Under the pieces are notes generated by a model, which was given only the letters and a program-made list of their open reading frames with translations, did not search any database and had not been told where the DNA came from. Below, in pieces: positions 32,435 through 40,533 of a DNA stretch of 53,118 bases (its first letter is position 1; the number at the start of each line of letters is the position of its first letter). The translations under genes and the position numbers were made by a program. Source of the DNA: a bacterium (GTDB lineage Archaea > Nanobdellota > Nanobdellia > SCGC-AAA011-G17 > GW2011-AR17); contig JAUYPF010000021.1 in the NCBI GenBank assembly GCA_030697685.1, positions 1 to 53,118 of the forward strand, in the 5' to 3' direction.

Positions 32435-33211
32435 ATGGGATTTTTTGATTGGTTAAAGAAACTATTTTCTAAAACAGAATATGACTCAAAAGCAGCACTG
32501 CAATTCATAAAAAAGAACTACCAAAAATATAAAATAATCGACCCTGAAGACAGAAAAGAATTTGAAGAAATGTTTCTCAGTTTAGCAAAAGAAGATATAC
32601 ACAGATTAAAGAAATACCTCAATGAAGCTGAAATAAATATTCTTGCACAAAGAATTCGTATTCGCCAATTCCAACAAAAAGAAAAAGAAGGAAAGAAAGT
32701 TATAGCCAAAAAAGGAGATGAAAAAGACCTCCAAAGATGGGGTCAATATAAAACCCAAATATTTACAAAGACAATAAGAGAAGTAATTCGTCCTAGTCTA
32801 TCCAATTTAACAAAAAATATAAAAGAAATAGAACATCTCGAAGCAAAATATGCAGATGCAATAGAAAGAAATATTGCGACAATTTTTGTAAATAGCCAAC
32901 GAGAGATTGGAGACATTGAAACAGAAATTAAAACAAACCTAGCAATGTTGGAAAAAGCCAGAAAAGATCTTTTTTCTCTTTATACAGACAAAGAAATTGA
33001 AGCAAAGCTTACAGAATTAATAAATCTCTGGAAAACAACTCTAGGTTTATTACAACAAGCAAGAGTAACACCAAAGAATAACGAAAAAGTAAAAATACTA
33101 GGAATAATAAATCAAAGCTTAAGAAAAGAATATACAAAGAAGATCAATAGTTTCTTAGAGACTGCAACAGCACAAACAGAAAGATTAGTCGGAAGTTTAG
33201 CCGCAAAGTAA
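32435..33211 (+). CDS. Helical protein of unknown function, tandem paralogue 2
   Basis: A 258-residue, mostly helical protein, paralogous to the upstream product over the first 80 residues and then diverging. The central part (IREVIRPSLSNLTKNIKEIE to NLAMLEKARKDLFSLYTDKE) has strong coiled-coil character. There is no catalytic motif and no membrane span. It starts 26 bp after the upstream stop, so cotranscribed. Being a duplicated cytosolic pair with matching amphipathic N-termini, they may form a hetero-oligomer; no function can be named. Confidence 0.65.
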   Translation: MGFFDWLKKLFSKTEYDSKAALQFIKKNYQKYKIIDPEDRKEFEEMFLSLAKEDIHRLKKYLNEAEINILAQRIRIRQFQQKEKEGKKVIAKKGDEKDLQRWGQYKTQIFTKTIREVIRPSLSNLTKNIKEIEHLEAKYADAIERNIATIFVNSQREIGDIETEIKTNLAMLEKARKDLFSLYTDKEIEAKLTELINLWKTTLGLLQQARVTPKNNEKVKILGIINQSLRKEYTKKINSFLETATAQTERLVGSLAAK

Positions 33212-33214
33212 TTT

Positions 33215-33799
33215 CTACAACAGAGATTTATACACTCGATATCCCCCTTTCTTACAAAGTGTTTCAACATTTCCATATATTTCCTGCATATACTTAGAAA
33301 AAGTCTCTCCCCCTTTATTATGTCGTGCAACAATTTGTATATTCCCCCCAATATTCAAGTGTTCTTTTGCATCCGCAATCATTTGCAAACAAAGTTTCTT
33401 TCCTGCGCTCTGTGGCGGATTAAAAAGAATCACATCAAATTTCTCGCCATGTAATTTTTCATAGGCATCACTAACAAAAACTTTAACGGTATCAATGCCT
33501 TTTGTATTCCTTTTTGCAAGTTCTACTGCCCGAGCATTCACATCCACAAGTACAACTTCTTTTTTTGTGAGTGTAGCTGCAATTTTGCCTATAATCCCAA
33601 TCCCACAACCAAGATCAAGAACTCTATCTTTTTCAGAAACATGCATATACTCTGCTAAAACAGCAGTCCCATAATCAATTTTATCTTTGGAAAATACTCC
33701 CGATCCTGTAAAAAAAGAAAATCTTTTCCCTCGAAGAACAGCTTCTATTTTTTTTAATTGTAAAGGACTTTCTTGTTTTGCAGAATAATAATGACTCAT
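33215..33799 (-). CDS. Class I SAM methyltransferase, RsmC/MTS-like
   Basis: A 194-residue methyltransferase. Motif I RVLDLGCGIGIIGKIA (about residues 56-71), motif II acidic EVVLVDVNARAVELAK, and the catalytic FNPPQSAGKK near residue 130 (NPPx motif used by N-methyltransferases on RNA or DNA bases). The N-terminal SHYYSAKQESPLQLKKIEAV and FFTGSGVFSKDKIDYGTAVL match the MTS-domain group that includes RsmC and related rRNA m2G enzymes. A base-methylating role on rRNA or tRNA is likely; the exact target is unknown. The start directly abuts the stop of the upstream membrane protein gene. Confidence 0.85.
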   Translation of the reverse strand: MSHYYSAKQESPLQLKKIEAVLRGKRFSFFTGSGVFSKDKIDYGTAVLAEYMHVSEKDRVLDLGCGIGIIGKIAATLTKKEVVLVDVNARAVELAKRNTKGIDTVKVFVSDAYEKLHGEKFDVILFNPPQSAGKKLCLQMIADAKEHLNIGGNIQIVARHNKGGETFSKYMQEIYGNVETLCKKGGYRVYKSLL

Positions 33800-34423
33800 T
33801 TACTTCATAATTCCTAACAATTGATACAAGAATCGATCAGTAGCACGGATAATTTCATTTTCATCAGTCCCCACAATAATAATACAATACTCTTCTGTAT
33901 AAACTTTCGTTTCAGAACCAAGTGTTAACCAAATGACAGTGCTTGCATCTGTCCCATCATAACAAGACTTGACAGGATAGCCTTGTGCATTCTCTTGAGT
34001 CATTGCACTATGCACAGGAATACCATACAAATAATCATTATCAATAGTCCTATCAATCTCTAAAGCTGCAATAGTTGTTTTTGAAGTGAGGCCTGCATTT
34101 GGATTAATTGTCACATAAATCTCCTCATCCCCATAAATTCTCGTATTTATTGCCCCCTCAACAGGGATATCACCTAAAGAAAGGGGATCATTTCGCAATA
34201 CAAGTGTATAAATAACATCATTGAGTACACCAATATTCACAGGAACATGGGTCTCTGTATCACTGACCTTAGTAACATTAAAAATACTATTACCATTGCT
34301 ATACTGGTAATTATCCTCAACAGCAGTATTTGGCTCACTAAAGAGAATATATATTCCTCCAACAAGTAAAATACTTATAAGGAAAATAATAAAATACTTA
34401 ACTCCATCATTTTTTTCAGACAT
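33800..34423 (-). CDS. Single-span exported protein with S-layer-like C-terminal segment
   Basis: 207 residues from ATG 34423 (MSEKNDGVKYFII), which overlaps the upstream gene's stop by 8 bp; a longer frame would begin with TTG. A membrane anchor (FIIFLISILLVGGIYILF) precedes an external domain with two Cys (SCYDGTD and EEYCIIIVG). The C-terminus CIIIVGTDENEIIRATDRFL resembles the S-layer protein's C-terminal MLVAGTSADDTRRASKAIAS arrangement (strand, G-T/S-D/E, then helix). It forms an operon with 34416-35000 and lies next to the S-layer gene, so a role at the cell surface is probable. Confidence 0.6.
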   Translation of the reverse strand: MSEKNDGVKYFIIFLISILLVGGIYILFSEPNTAVEDNYQYSNGNSIFNVTKVSDTETHVPVNIGVLNDVIYTLVLRNDPLSLGDIPVEGAINTRIYGDEEIYVTINPNAGLTSKTTIAALEIDRTIDNDYLYGIPVHSAMTQENAQGYPVKSCYDGTDASTVIWLTLGSETKVYTEEYCIIIVGTDENEIIRATDRFLYQLLGIMK

Positions 34424-35000
34424 ATTGATCAAGAATAAGTTTATCGGTGATACTTAATAAATTTTTCCCTTGTATAGTGAGGCAATTTCCTTCTAAAACA
34501 ACAGAACTTTCATTTGCTTCCCTAAAAAGAACAACACCAATAGTGCTTGTTACATCTGCACAGGTTTTAATAGGAAGTTCAGTACAAAACTCACCATCTT
34601 CATAACATGCTGCTACTATTGCCCCAGAATATGCAGCATTCTGTTGAAAATCATAAAGAGCACCAGAAACATCTTCTGCAGGATTAAAACTCAAATAAAG
34701 TTTTTGTATCCCAGACAAAAAGCTTAAAGAAACAGGAGTAAAAGAAATATCTACCAAATCTCCAGGATTACTGGAGAGAAGAATTTTTTGTTCATCTTCA
34801 GTATATGCCAACCATCCTTGTGTCGTTTGAACAAATTCCAAGCCCTTATATTCTACTTTTTCCTGCCCACTCGTATCAAGCCCAGAATAAAGAACACTAA
34901 AAACCATAATGGAAATAATAAATAAGCCCATAAGAATCGTAAGAAATTTCTTATTTTTAAAAAAGGAAACCTTCTTTTCTGCATAACGAACATCTTTCAT
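34416..35000 (-). CDS. Single-span exported protein next to the S-layer gene
   Basis: 194 residues. A basic N-terminus (KDVRYAEKKVSFFKNKKF), membrane anchor (LTILMGLFIISIMVFSVLY) and external domain with Cys pairs (ACYEDGEFCTELPIKTC, then NCLTIQGKNLLSITDKLILD). The last part parallels the end of its operon partner (Cys, strand, then a TDxxL helix), so the two seem to be distant paralogues. ATG 35000 has an AT-rich TTTTTAAATC promoter-like stretch upstream. No family recognised; a surface-layer accessory role is inferred from position only. Confidence 0.6.
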   Translation of the reverse strand: MKDVRYAEKKVSFFKNKKFLTILMGLFIISIMVFSVLYSGLDTSGQEKVEYKGLEFVQTTQGWLAYTEDEQKILLSSNPGDLVDISFTPVSLSFLSGIQKLYLSFNPAEDVSGALYDFQQNAAYSGAIVAACYEDGEFCTELPIKTCADVTSTIGVVLFREANESSVVLEGNCLTIQGKNLLSITDKLILDQYV

Positions 35001-35077
35001 AAATAGAAAGATTACCTTAAGATTTAAAAAGTTTTTCTAAAATAAGAACTTGCAAACAATAATTAAAAATAATCTAC

Positions 35078-35112
35078 ATAGAAAAGAAAAAAAAGAAAAA
35101 AAGAAAGGGCTA
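35078..35112 (-). terminator. T-rich terminator after the S-layer gene
   Basis: On the minus strand, right after the S-layer stop codon, the sequence is a long pyrimidine run with three blocks of T (CCCTTTCTTTTTTTC, then TTTTTTTTCTTTTC). Poly-T tracts are the standard archaeal termination signal, and a strong one is expected after a highly expressed S-layer gene. Confidence 0.7.
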
Positions 35113-35117
35113 TACCC

Positions 35118-37427
35118 TTATACTACTACTTCTTCTTCAGCAACAACTTCTTCAGCTGCGCTTACAGCACCAACATCGATATCTGTTAGGCTTGTTCCGC
35201 TAACCAAAGCTTCTGTTCCTGTGAATTCATAGTCTGCATAGCTTGCAATAGCTTTAGAAGCTCTTCTTGTATCATCTGCAGATGTTCCTGCAACAAGCAT
35301 AGCTACTTTATCACCATTGTCAACCATTTTAACTACTGCTTCACCTGCTTCGAAGCTCCAACCATCACAAGTATAGTCAAAAAGTTCTTCTACTAAAGCG
35401 TTTGCACATGGTCCTCCAACAAGGATCAAGTTGTAGTCTTCTACACTACCTACTTCAGAAGCTAACTTTGTTACTGGAGTAACAGCTACTGCTACATAAG
35501 AAACATCTCCACCTGCAACGGTAGAACTTGTTCCTTTAATAACAATGTTTGCTTTAACCTGATCTCCTGGTATGCTCAAACTTACTCTGTCAGATGCACC
35601 ATTAGACTTAGGGTTTTTGATAATAATACCATAAGCTGATCTATGGTCTTCATCTTTGGTACCAATACTCAATGCAGCAAGTCCCCAAGATAACTCTCGT
35701 GCTTCTTCAGTACTTCGTGTGTCTCCTAAGCTATCAATCTGCCCATTAGCTGCAGAAACTGTTCCCCAAATCATAGATACATTATCATATCCTGCCAGGA
35801 TATCAGAACTTGTATCTGGAGTGACTGCTAAAGACAAGTTTATAGTCACTGGAACCTCTCCCCCATTAGTTTGACCTGTTCTCAAAACAATATTGGTATC
35901 TTTTGTATTCCCATAGTTAAGACGCAAAATCTCTGTTCCAGATACATTTGCGTTTAGCTCTCCGAAAAACTTAATCTGAGAGTTAGAGGTGTCCTTATAG
36001 AATACTCCAATGTGACGTCCAGTACTACTACTTATATCAACTGCAGAACCATTCACAGTTCCATTGGTAGATGCTGGTACATACAACCAAATATCTTTCG
36101 CTTTTTGGGTACTTGATACATTTCCTACAATCCCTACAGTTCCACTTGTTGTATAACCTCTTAGCTCAATACCATCACTTGCTGAGGTATATATATGTAA
36201 TCCCGGTACAGAAGCGTTTCCGGATCCAAATGGTCGTGAAAGATCTGCTGAAGAGTCAAATTCAAATGTATATGTCGCATAATCATCATCTTCAACACTC
36301 AAACTATCAAAACAGATTTCTACATATTCATTTGGCAAAACAATACACTCACCAACAGCTTTTGCTTCATTGGAGATGGTATTATATACAAAATCGTTCT
36401 CGATAGAAAGGTTCATTGTTGTTCCGTTCTGTTCAAGACCTTCTAAGTTCCAAACCCAGTTTGGAGAATCTGTGTCTTCACCAATGTAAGCATCTCCATC
36501 TGTATAACTTTCAGAAGATTGTTTTCCAATGATCAAATTTGCAGAAGATTCTTCTCTTTCAGTTCGACTAAAAACACTATCAACAGTGATTTCTACACCA
36601 TTAACTGTACTTGTTGCAGCAGAAGAGATAATTTTACTTTCTCCATCAACATCAACAACTGCATTCGTACTAGATACATCTGTTAGGGTAATAGTTTTAA
36701 TTACACCTTCAACATCTACATCAACTGACTCACCTGCTCCAAGGTAATGTTCTTCTCCTACATAAGCAGTAAATTTGTTTCCCGCAGAGTCTATACTGGT
36801 TATCTTAAGATTATCTCCTAAGAAGTCTATACTCAAAGCGTCTGTAGAACTTGTTTTTCTCAAATTTATAGTCTCATCAAATTTATAGTAAAATTTGATT
36901 TGATCTCTTGCTTTTACTTCTAAATAGACATCAGAAACATAGTCATCATCAGAACTAGTCAAACTTGTTTCCACAACAGGATCAGTTCGATCTAATATCT
37001 CCAATTGTTCAGAGGTATCATAACTTGATCCCTGGAAAGTTATTTCCCCATCAAACAAATTTGATACATCATCATCTTGTAATTGAGTATCAAAGAATGT
37101 TGTGTTTGATAATCCCAAGTGAAGTGCAACTTGTTCAGTCTTTCCACCACTTACAGATACTTCAGTACTATCAGATTCGACTGCTACTTTGGATTCAAAC
37201 TGTAATCCAGAACTAATGTCAACCAATCCTAAAGTATCTGCTGCATCTGCTTCGTCTCCTACAACTAAAGCGTTTGTATCATCGTAGACACCATCTACAA
37301 CGAAAGGTTGTGGATAATCACTCAAATCAACAGCCATTGCACCTGTTAAAGTTGCTCCTACCATAGCAACACCGGTTCCAATCGCTGCAATTCTTTTCAT
37401 AGTTTTTCTAATAAATTTTTCTTGCAT
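35118..37427 (-). CDS. S-layer protein
   Basis: 769 residues. An Ala/Gly-rich signal peptide (KRIAAIGTGVAMVGATLTGA, cleavage after AMA near residue 32) leads into VDLSDYPQPFVVDGVYDDTN, typical of S-layer proteins of DPANN and related archaea. The long beta-rich middle is acidic with many N-x-S/T sites. The C-terminal domain has LVGGPCANALVEELF and MLVAGTSADDTRRASKAIAS, resembling paired cell-wall-binding-repeat-like units, and ends in an acidic Val/Glu tail. GGGAGGTG 14 bases before the ATG suggests a leadered, Shine-Dalgarno mRNA, unlike many neighbours, fitting high expression. Codons look less AT-biased than neighbouring genes (more GTC, GAC, AAG). Confidence 0.88.
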   Translation of the reverse strand: MQEKFIRKTMKRIAAIGTGVAMVGATLTGAMAVDLSDYPQPFVVDGVYDDTNALVVGDEADAADTLGLVDISSGLQFESKVAVESDSTEVSVSGGKTEQVALHLGLSNTTFFDTQLQDDDVSNLFDGEITFQGSSYDTSEQLEILDRTDPVVETSLTSSDDDYVSDVYLEVKARDQIKFYYKFDETINLRKTSSTDALSIDFLGDNLKITSIDSAGNKFTAYVGEEHYLGAGESVDVDVEGVIKTITLTDVSSTNAVVDVDGESKIISSAATSTVNGVEITVDSVFSRTEREESSANLIIGKQSSESYTDGDAYIGEDTDSPNWVWNLEGLEQNGTTMNLSIENDFVYNTISNEAKAVGECIVLPNEYVEICFDSLSVEDDDYATYTFEFDSSADLSRPFGSGNASVPGLHIYTSASDGIELRGYTTSGTVGIVGNVSSTQKAKDIWLYVPASTNGTVNGSAVDISSSTGRHIGVFYKDTSNSQIKFFGELNANVSGTEILRLNYGNTKDTNIVLRTGQTNGGEVPVTINLSLAVTPDTSSDILAGYDNVSMIWGTVSAANGQIDSLGDTRSTEEARELSWGLAALSIGTKDEDHRSAYGIIIKNPKSNGASDRVSLSIPGDQVKANIVIKGTSSTVAGGDVSYVAVAVTPVTKLASEVGSVEDYNLILVGGPCANALVEELFDYTCDGWSFEAGEAVVKMVDNGDKVAMLVAGTSADDTRRASKAIASYADYEFTGTEALVSGTSLTDIDVGAVSAAEEVVAEEEVVV

Positions 37428-37855
37428 TTTGGCACAACACCTCCCTGTGTGTGATTATATTTCTATGCACAAGATTTTTAACCTTGTACCTTTTGTCATC
37501 ACTGTTCTTATCAAAGTCACTGTTTTCTAATTCTAAGTAAACACTAAAACACGAATGAGCCTTTATAATCATTTATCTATCTGAGAATACACATTCCTGC
37601 TAAAAGTGAAGAATTCAGGGATATAAAGCCTTAAATTAGGGCTATAGAGCAGAGATCTAGACGCAAAAAATGTACTACTCTTCAGGTTACAAAGACAAAA
37701 AAGAGCTACAAACAAGGAATTTTGAGGAATAAAGCCAAAATCATAGAACTACAGATTAGTAACAATAAGCTAAAATTCTCTTTTGAGAATGATTCTTAGC
37801 CTAAATTCCTTCATAAAATATACTTACATGCCTTAATCATCCTATCTGTAAAATC
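37428..37855 (-). promoter_or_regulatory. S-layer promoter and leader region
   Basis: 428 bp between the pilin-like operon and the S-layer gene, both minus strand. Reading on the minus strand, GGTTAAAAATC about 55-65 bases before the ATG and GATTATAAAGG further up (about 37570) are TATA candidates, and the leader ends with GGGAGGTG. Near 37773-37796 a short TTCTC-TTTT-GAGAA inverted repeat may end the pilin operon. No gene is visible. Confidence 0.5.
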
Positions 37856-38284
37856 TCAAGAACGACAATAAACCAATCTGATATCTACACCGCCTATAGA
37901 ATAGTCCTCAGCAAAACTATTTCCTGCACATGTACTTGAAGAATACAATTCTTCACCAATAAAAAACATATACTCAGATTCTTCCCAGCCATTCAATGCT
38001 GCAATAACTGCAATTTCTCGCTTCACAGCACTACAAGCATCCTCCTCGCAAACAAATCCGCCACCTTCTGCACAGCTTTTAATTGCATCACCAAGAGACT
38101 CACCCTCACAAAGTGTATACTGTTTCATAACAGTGAGAAGATTAGAGACTTCTAAATTCTCCTCAGCTTCTGCAAGAAAATCACTCCCATCATCACTTGC
38201 AAAACGGAAGTAAAATATCAAAGAAAAGAAGAGGAGTAATATAATAACCATAAACCCAATAATTTCAGTTTGTCCTTTTTTCAT
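37856..38284 (-). CDS. Class III signal-peptide (pilin-like) protein
   Basis: 142 residues. MKKGQTEIIGFMVIILLLFF is a class III signal: basic residues, predicted prepilin-peptidase cut between Gly and Gln, then a hydrophobic stretch that forms the filament core. The exterior has about six Cys (QYTLCEGESLG, IKSCAEGGGFVCEEDACS, SSTCAGNS) and ends LVYCRS. It starts four bases inside the upstream gene's end (overlap 38281-38284). It is last gene of a four-gene operon whose members all carry such signals, suggesting minor pilins or a pseudopilus-like complex. No prepilin peptidase or assembly ATPase is in the window. Confidence 0.72.
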   Translation of the reverse strand: MKKGQTEIIGFMVIILLLFFSLIFYFRFASDDGSDFLAEAEENLEVSNLLTVMKQYTLCEGESLGDAIKSCAEGGGFVCEEDACSAVKREIAVIAALNGWEESEYMFFIGEELYSSSTCAGNSFAEDYSIGGVDIRLVYCRS

Positions 38285-38787
38285 TGTAAGACCTCAACAA
38301 CCAATCTTCCAAATCGATACTCATCAGTCAAAGGATAATACAAACTAACAGGTGTAGATATAAGAAGAGAAGAGCTATATTCTATTTCAGGATCATAATA
38401 AGGATAAAGAGCACAAGCAGGATACGTTCCTTGTACACACACTTCTTCCAGATCTTCTGGCTCTGGATACACTTGTGTAAAATAAACTTTCTGATCACAA
38501 TTTGAACTAAAAAAATCTCCATATTCTCTAGAAGCATCAAACACCAATAATTTTGTAGTATCAATACACTGCTCTCTCTTCCCATTCACACTGCATTGAA
38601 TTTCCGGCATGGAAGCAATAGAAGAAAGAAGAACCGTATTGGAAACCATACAAGCATTGTTCCCAGCTTCCTGGACACTTTGCAAAGAAAACTTAAAATA
38701 AAAGCCTAAAGCAACAATAAGAACAACCATAAACACCAGAGCAACCATCAAAGTCTCCATCATTTGGATATCCCCTTTTGTATTAAT
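38281..38787 (-). CDS. Class III signal-peptide (pilin-like) protein, probable ATT start
   Basis: 168 residues if started at ATT 38787, which overlaps the upstream stop (TATTAA). This gives M-NTKGDIQMMETLMVALVFM, restoring a basic residue and a Gly-Asp processing site before the hydrophobic core, as in its operon neighbours. The first ATG (38763) has AAGGGG eight bases upstream and is the conventional alternative, but it would drop the processing motif. The exterior has Cys residues (NNACMVSN, EIQCSVNGKREQCID) and strands near YPLTDEYRFGRLVVEVLQ. Probably a minor pilin-like subunit. Confidence 0.6.
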   Translation of the reverse strand: MNTKGDIQMMETLMVALVFMVVLIVALGFYFKFSLQSVQEAGNNACMVSNTVLLSSIASMPEIQCSVNGKREQCIDTTKLLVFDASREYGDFFSSNCDQKVYFTQVYPEPEDLEEVCVQGTYPACALYPYYDPEIEYSSSLLISTPVSLYYPLTDEYRFGRLVVEVLQ

Positions 38788-39784
38788 AGATCTCAGGACA
38801 CTCACCCCCAAGACCTTTATTTGCATTTTCAACCAATTCCATCTTTGCCAAAAAAGAAGCATATCGCATACCTTCCACATCTCCTGCAGCAGTCTTGAAA
38901 TTATTCAATGCAGTCTTTATGGAAGCATAATCACAATTAGGTAATCGTGTTGCAACAAGCTTTGTTTTATCATAATACACTCCAGTAACCCTAGCTAATT
39001 TTTCAAGCACATTTTGAAAATTATAATTATAACTATAAGCATCACCAGAAACAATAGCACCAATAAGCAAAGGGTACTGTATATATACTACTCCTTCCCC
39101 ATTTGGATACAAAACTTCTCCAGAAGAATAATCCTCCAAAGAAGAACTAACTTCTAGGATTTCATAAGAAGAAAAAACAGCAGCTATATCTTCTGCATAA
39201 TCCTCAGAAGAACTAAAGAAAACAAAACGCACTTTCTCATAAGAAGCAGTGAGCTCATAAAGTGTTTCTAAATCAGAAGCAATTTGAGTAGTAGAAACAA
39301 CTTCAACAGGAAAATTTTGTGGAAGAGAATTGTAAGAACTCTGCAATTCTTGAACCACATCTTCTGTACTTGCATCATATACTAATATATACATAGTAGT
39401 CCCATCTGCAATATAAAAGATATTTCCAATCCTATAAGGAATATCTAAAGATTTTGTCGCTAGAAGAATATCCTCACCTTCTACTTCGAATGGTGCAAAA
39501 ATAACATGATCTATTGTTTTTGACTGCCCTTCACTCATAAGCTTTCCTTCATACACTCGAAAGGAAGCGCCTTGAGAAAAGCTCAATGTCTTTTCTGCAG
39601 AATCTGAAGCAGAGAACGCAGCAAACTCATCATTCAAAGAACTGACAAGTTCTGCAGCAGAAACAGATCCAGCAAAATTCAGATATTGATAAGCAAATCC
39701 AACAAAAAACATAAAGACAATGCCGCCAATGATTAAAGCAAAGATATAATTAAAACTGGAAGACATTTGTGCTTTATTTTTCAT
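38783..39784 (-). CDS. Large class III signal-peptide protein
   Basis: 333 residues. MKNKAQMSSSFNYIFALIIG has the basic-Ala/Gln processing site and a hydrophobic core of about 22 residues (IFALIIGGIVFMFFVGFAYQY). The exterior is alpha/beta with a strand-helix alternation (RFVFFSSSEDYAEDIAAVFS near residue 190) and ends with a small Cys-containing part (LPNCDYASIKTAL, GGECPEIY). It is larger than a usual pilin, so it may be the specialised tip or platform subunit of the complex formed by this operon. Start overlaps the upstream gene by 11 bases. Confidence 0.65.
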   Translation of the reverse strand: MKNKAQMSSSFNYIFALIIGGIVFMFFVGFAYQYLNFAGSVSAAELVSSLNDEFAAFSASDSAEKTLSFSQGASFRVYEGKLMSEGQSKTIDHVIFAPFEVEGEDILLATKSLDIPYRIGNIFYIADGTTMYILVYDASTEDVVQELQSSYNSLPQNFPVEVVSTTQIASDLETLYELTASYEKVRFVFFSSSEDYAEDIAAVFSSYEILEVSSSLEDYSSGEVLYPNGEGVVYIQYPLLIGAIVSGDAYSYNYNFQNVLEKLARVTGVYYDKTKLVATRLPNCDYASIKTALNNFKTAAGDVEGMRYASFLAKMELVENANKGLGGECPEIY

Positions 39785-40274
39785 AATACGAAATTCCTAC
39801 ATAATCTTTTTGTGATTGAACAAGGAGACTATTTCCATTACTAATACAAAGAGGATTCCCTTCTTCTGTTTGAAATTTTTCTATAGTAAATCTATTTCGA
39901 TCGTATAATCCTTGAGGAAAGATATACAAATTATATTCTTCATCTAAAACTAATGCTAATTTTCCTTCTATATCTGAAGAACAAGCATCACCATCAAGCC
40001 TGCAAGAATCTCCTTGTGAAGCATCATAAAAACAAATTATTTCCACATCTTCAGGAACTTTCAAAGTATAGACTTTCGAAGAACCAATATCATAATTACC
40101 AAAAGTATCCAATGTTGCATCGAGATCTTCTACTTGACCCAAAAAATCAACATAATCCGCTTCTTCGGTCAAATCAAGAATAACTTTTGCTCCATACAGA
40201 AGAATAAATGCACCTACGATTAATGAAAAAACTAAAATTAATGGGAGTCCTAATATTTGTGCTCTTTTTTTCAT
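39774..40274 (-). CDS. Class III signal-peptide (pilin-like) protein, first gene of operon
   Basis: 166 residues. MKKRAQILGLPLILVFSLIV shows Lys-Arg-Ala-Gln at the processing site followed by a hydrophobic core to about residue 28. The exterior has four Cys (EIICFYDASQGDSC, DACSSDIEG, PLCISNGN) and a beta-rich C-terminus ending GISYYEK. ATG 40274 lies about 30 bases after GTTTATAAATTC, a good TATA for leaderless transcription of the whole four-gene operon. Part of the same presumed pilus or pseudopilus. Confidence 0.68.
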   Translation of the reverse strand: MKKRAQILGLPLILVFSLIVGAFILLYGAKVILDLTEEADYVDFLGQVEDLDATLDTFGNYDIGSSKVYTLKVPEDVEIICFYDASQGDSCRLDGDACSSDIEGKLALVLDEEYNLYIFPQGLYDRNRFTIEKFQTEEGNPLCISNGNSLLVQSQKDYVGISYYEK

Positions 40275-40382
40275 AAAAATATTCTAAAGAAAGAGAATTT
40301 ATAAACATTTGCTCGGAAAAATTCAATCCTTCAGCTTTTTCATAAACTCTTGAGAAATAATGGTCTTTTTTCATTTCCAAAT

Positions 40383-40496
40383 CTATAAATGCTCCCAAAC
40401 CTCATCAGCTTCACTATCCCAAAGCTCTTTCATTTTTTTTTGTTGAATCTTATGTAAAAATTCATCATACTGATTTCTTTTCTTAATTTTGTTCAT
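40383..40496 (-). CDS. Tiny antitoxin-like ORF (37 aa)
   Basis: MNKIKKRNQYDEFLHKIQQK followed by KMKELWDSEADEVWEHL. The LWDSEADEVWEHL end closely resembles the C-terminal toxin-binding tail of many AbrB/VapB-type antitoxins (LWDNEEDEVW pattern). No toxin gene adjoins it, so it may be an orphan or remnant antitoxin. Upstream minus-strand CTTTTTAATA and a repeated AATATTCTTT (two units ending at the ATG) could be its promoter. It is short, so coding status is moderate. Confidence 0.45.
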   Translation of the reverse strand: MNKIKKRNQYDEFLHKIQQKKMKELWDSEADEVWEHL

Positions 40497-40533
40497 AAAG
40501 AATATTAAAGAATATTCAAATATTAAAAAGTAT

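Noticed and set aside
40174-40398. 74-codon minus-strand frame upstream of the pilin operon
   Set aside because: Runs out of frame into the operon's first gene and its promoter (GTTTATAAATTC), with no matching family.
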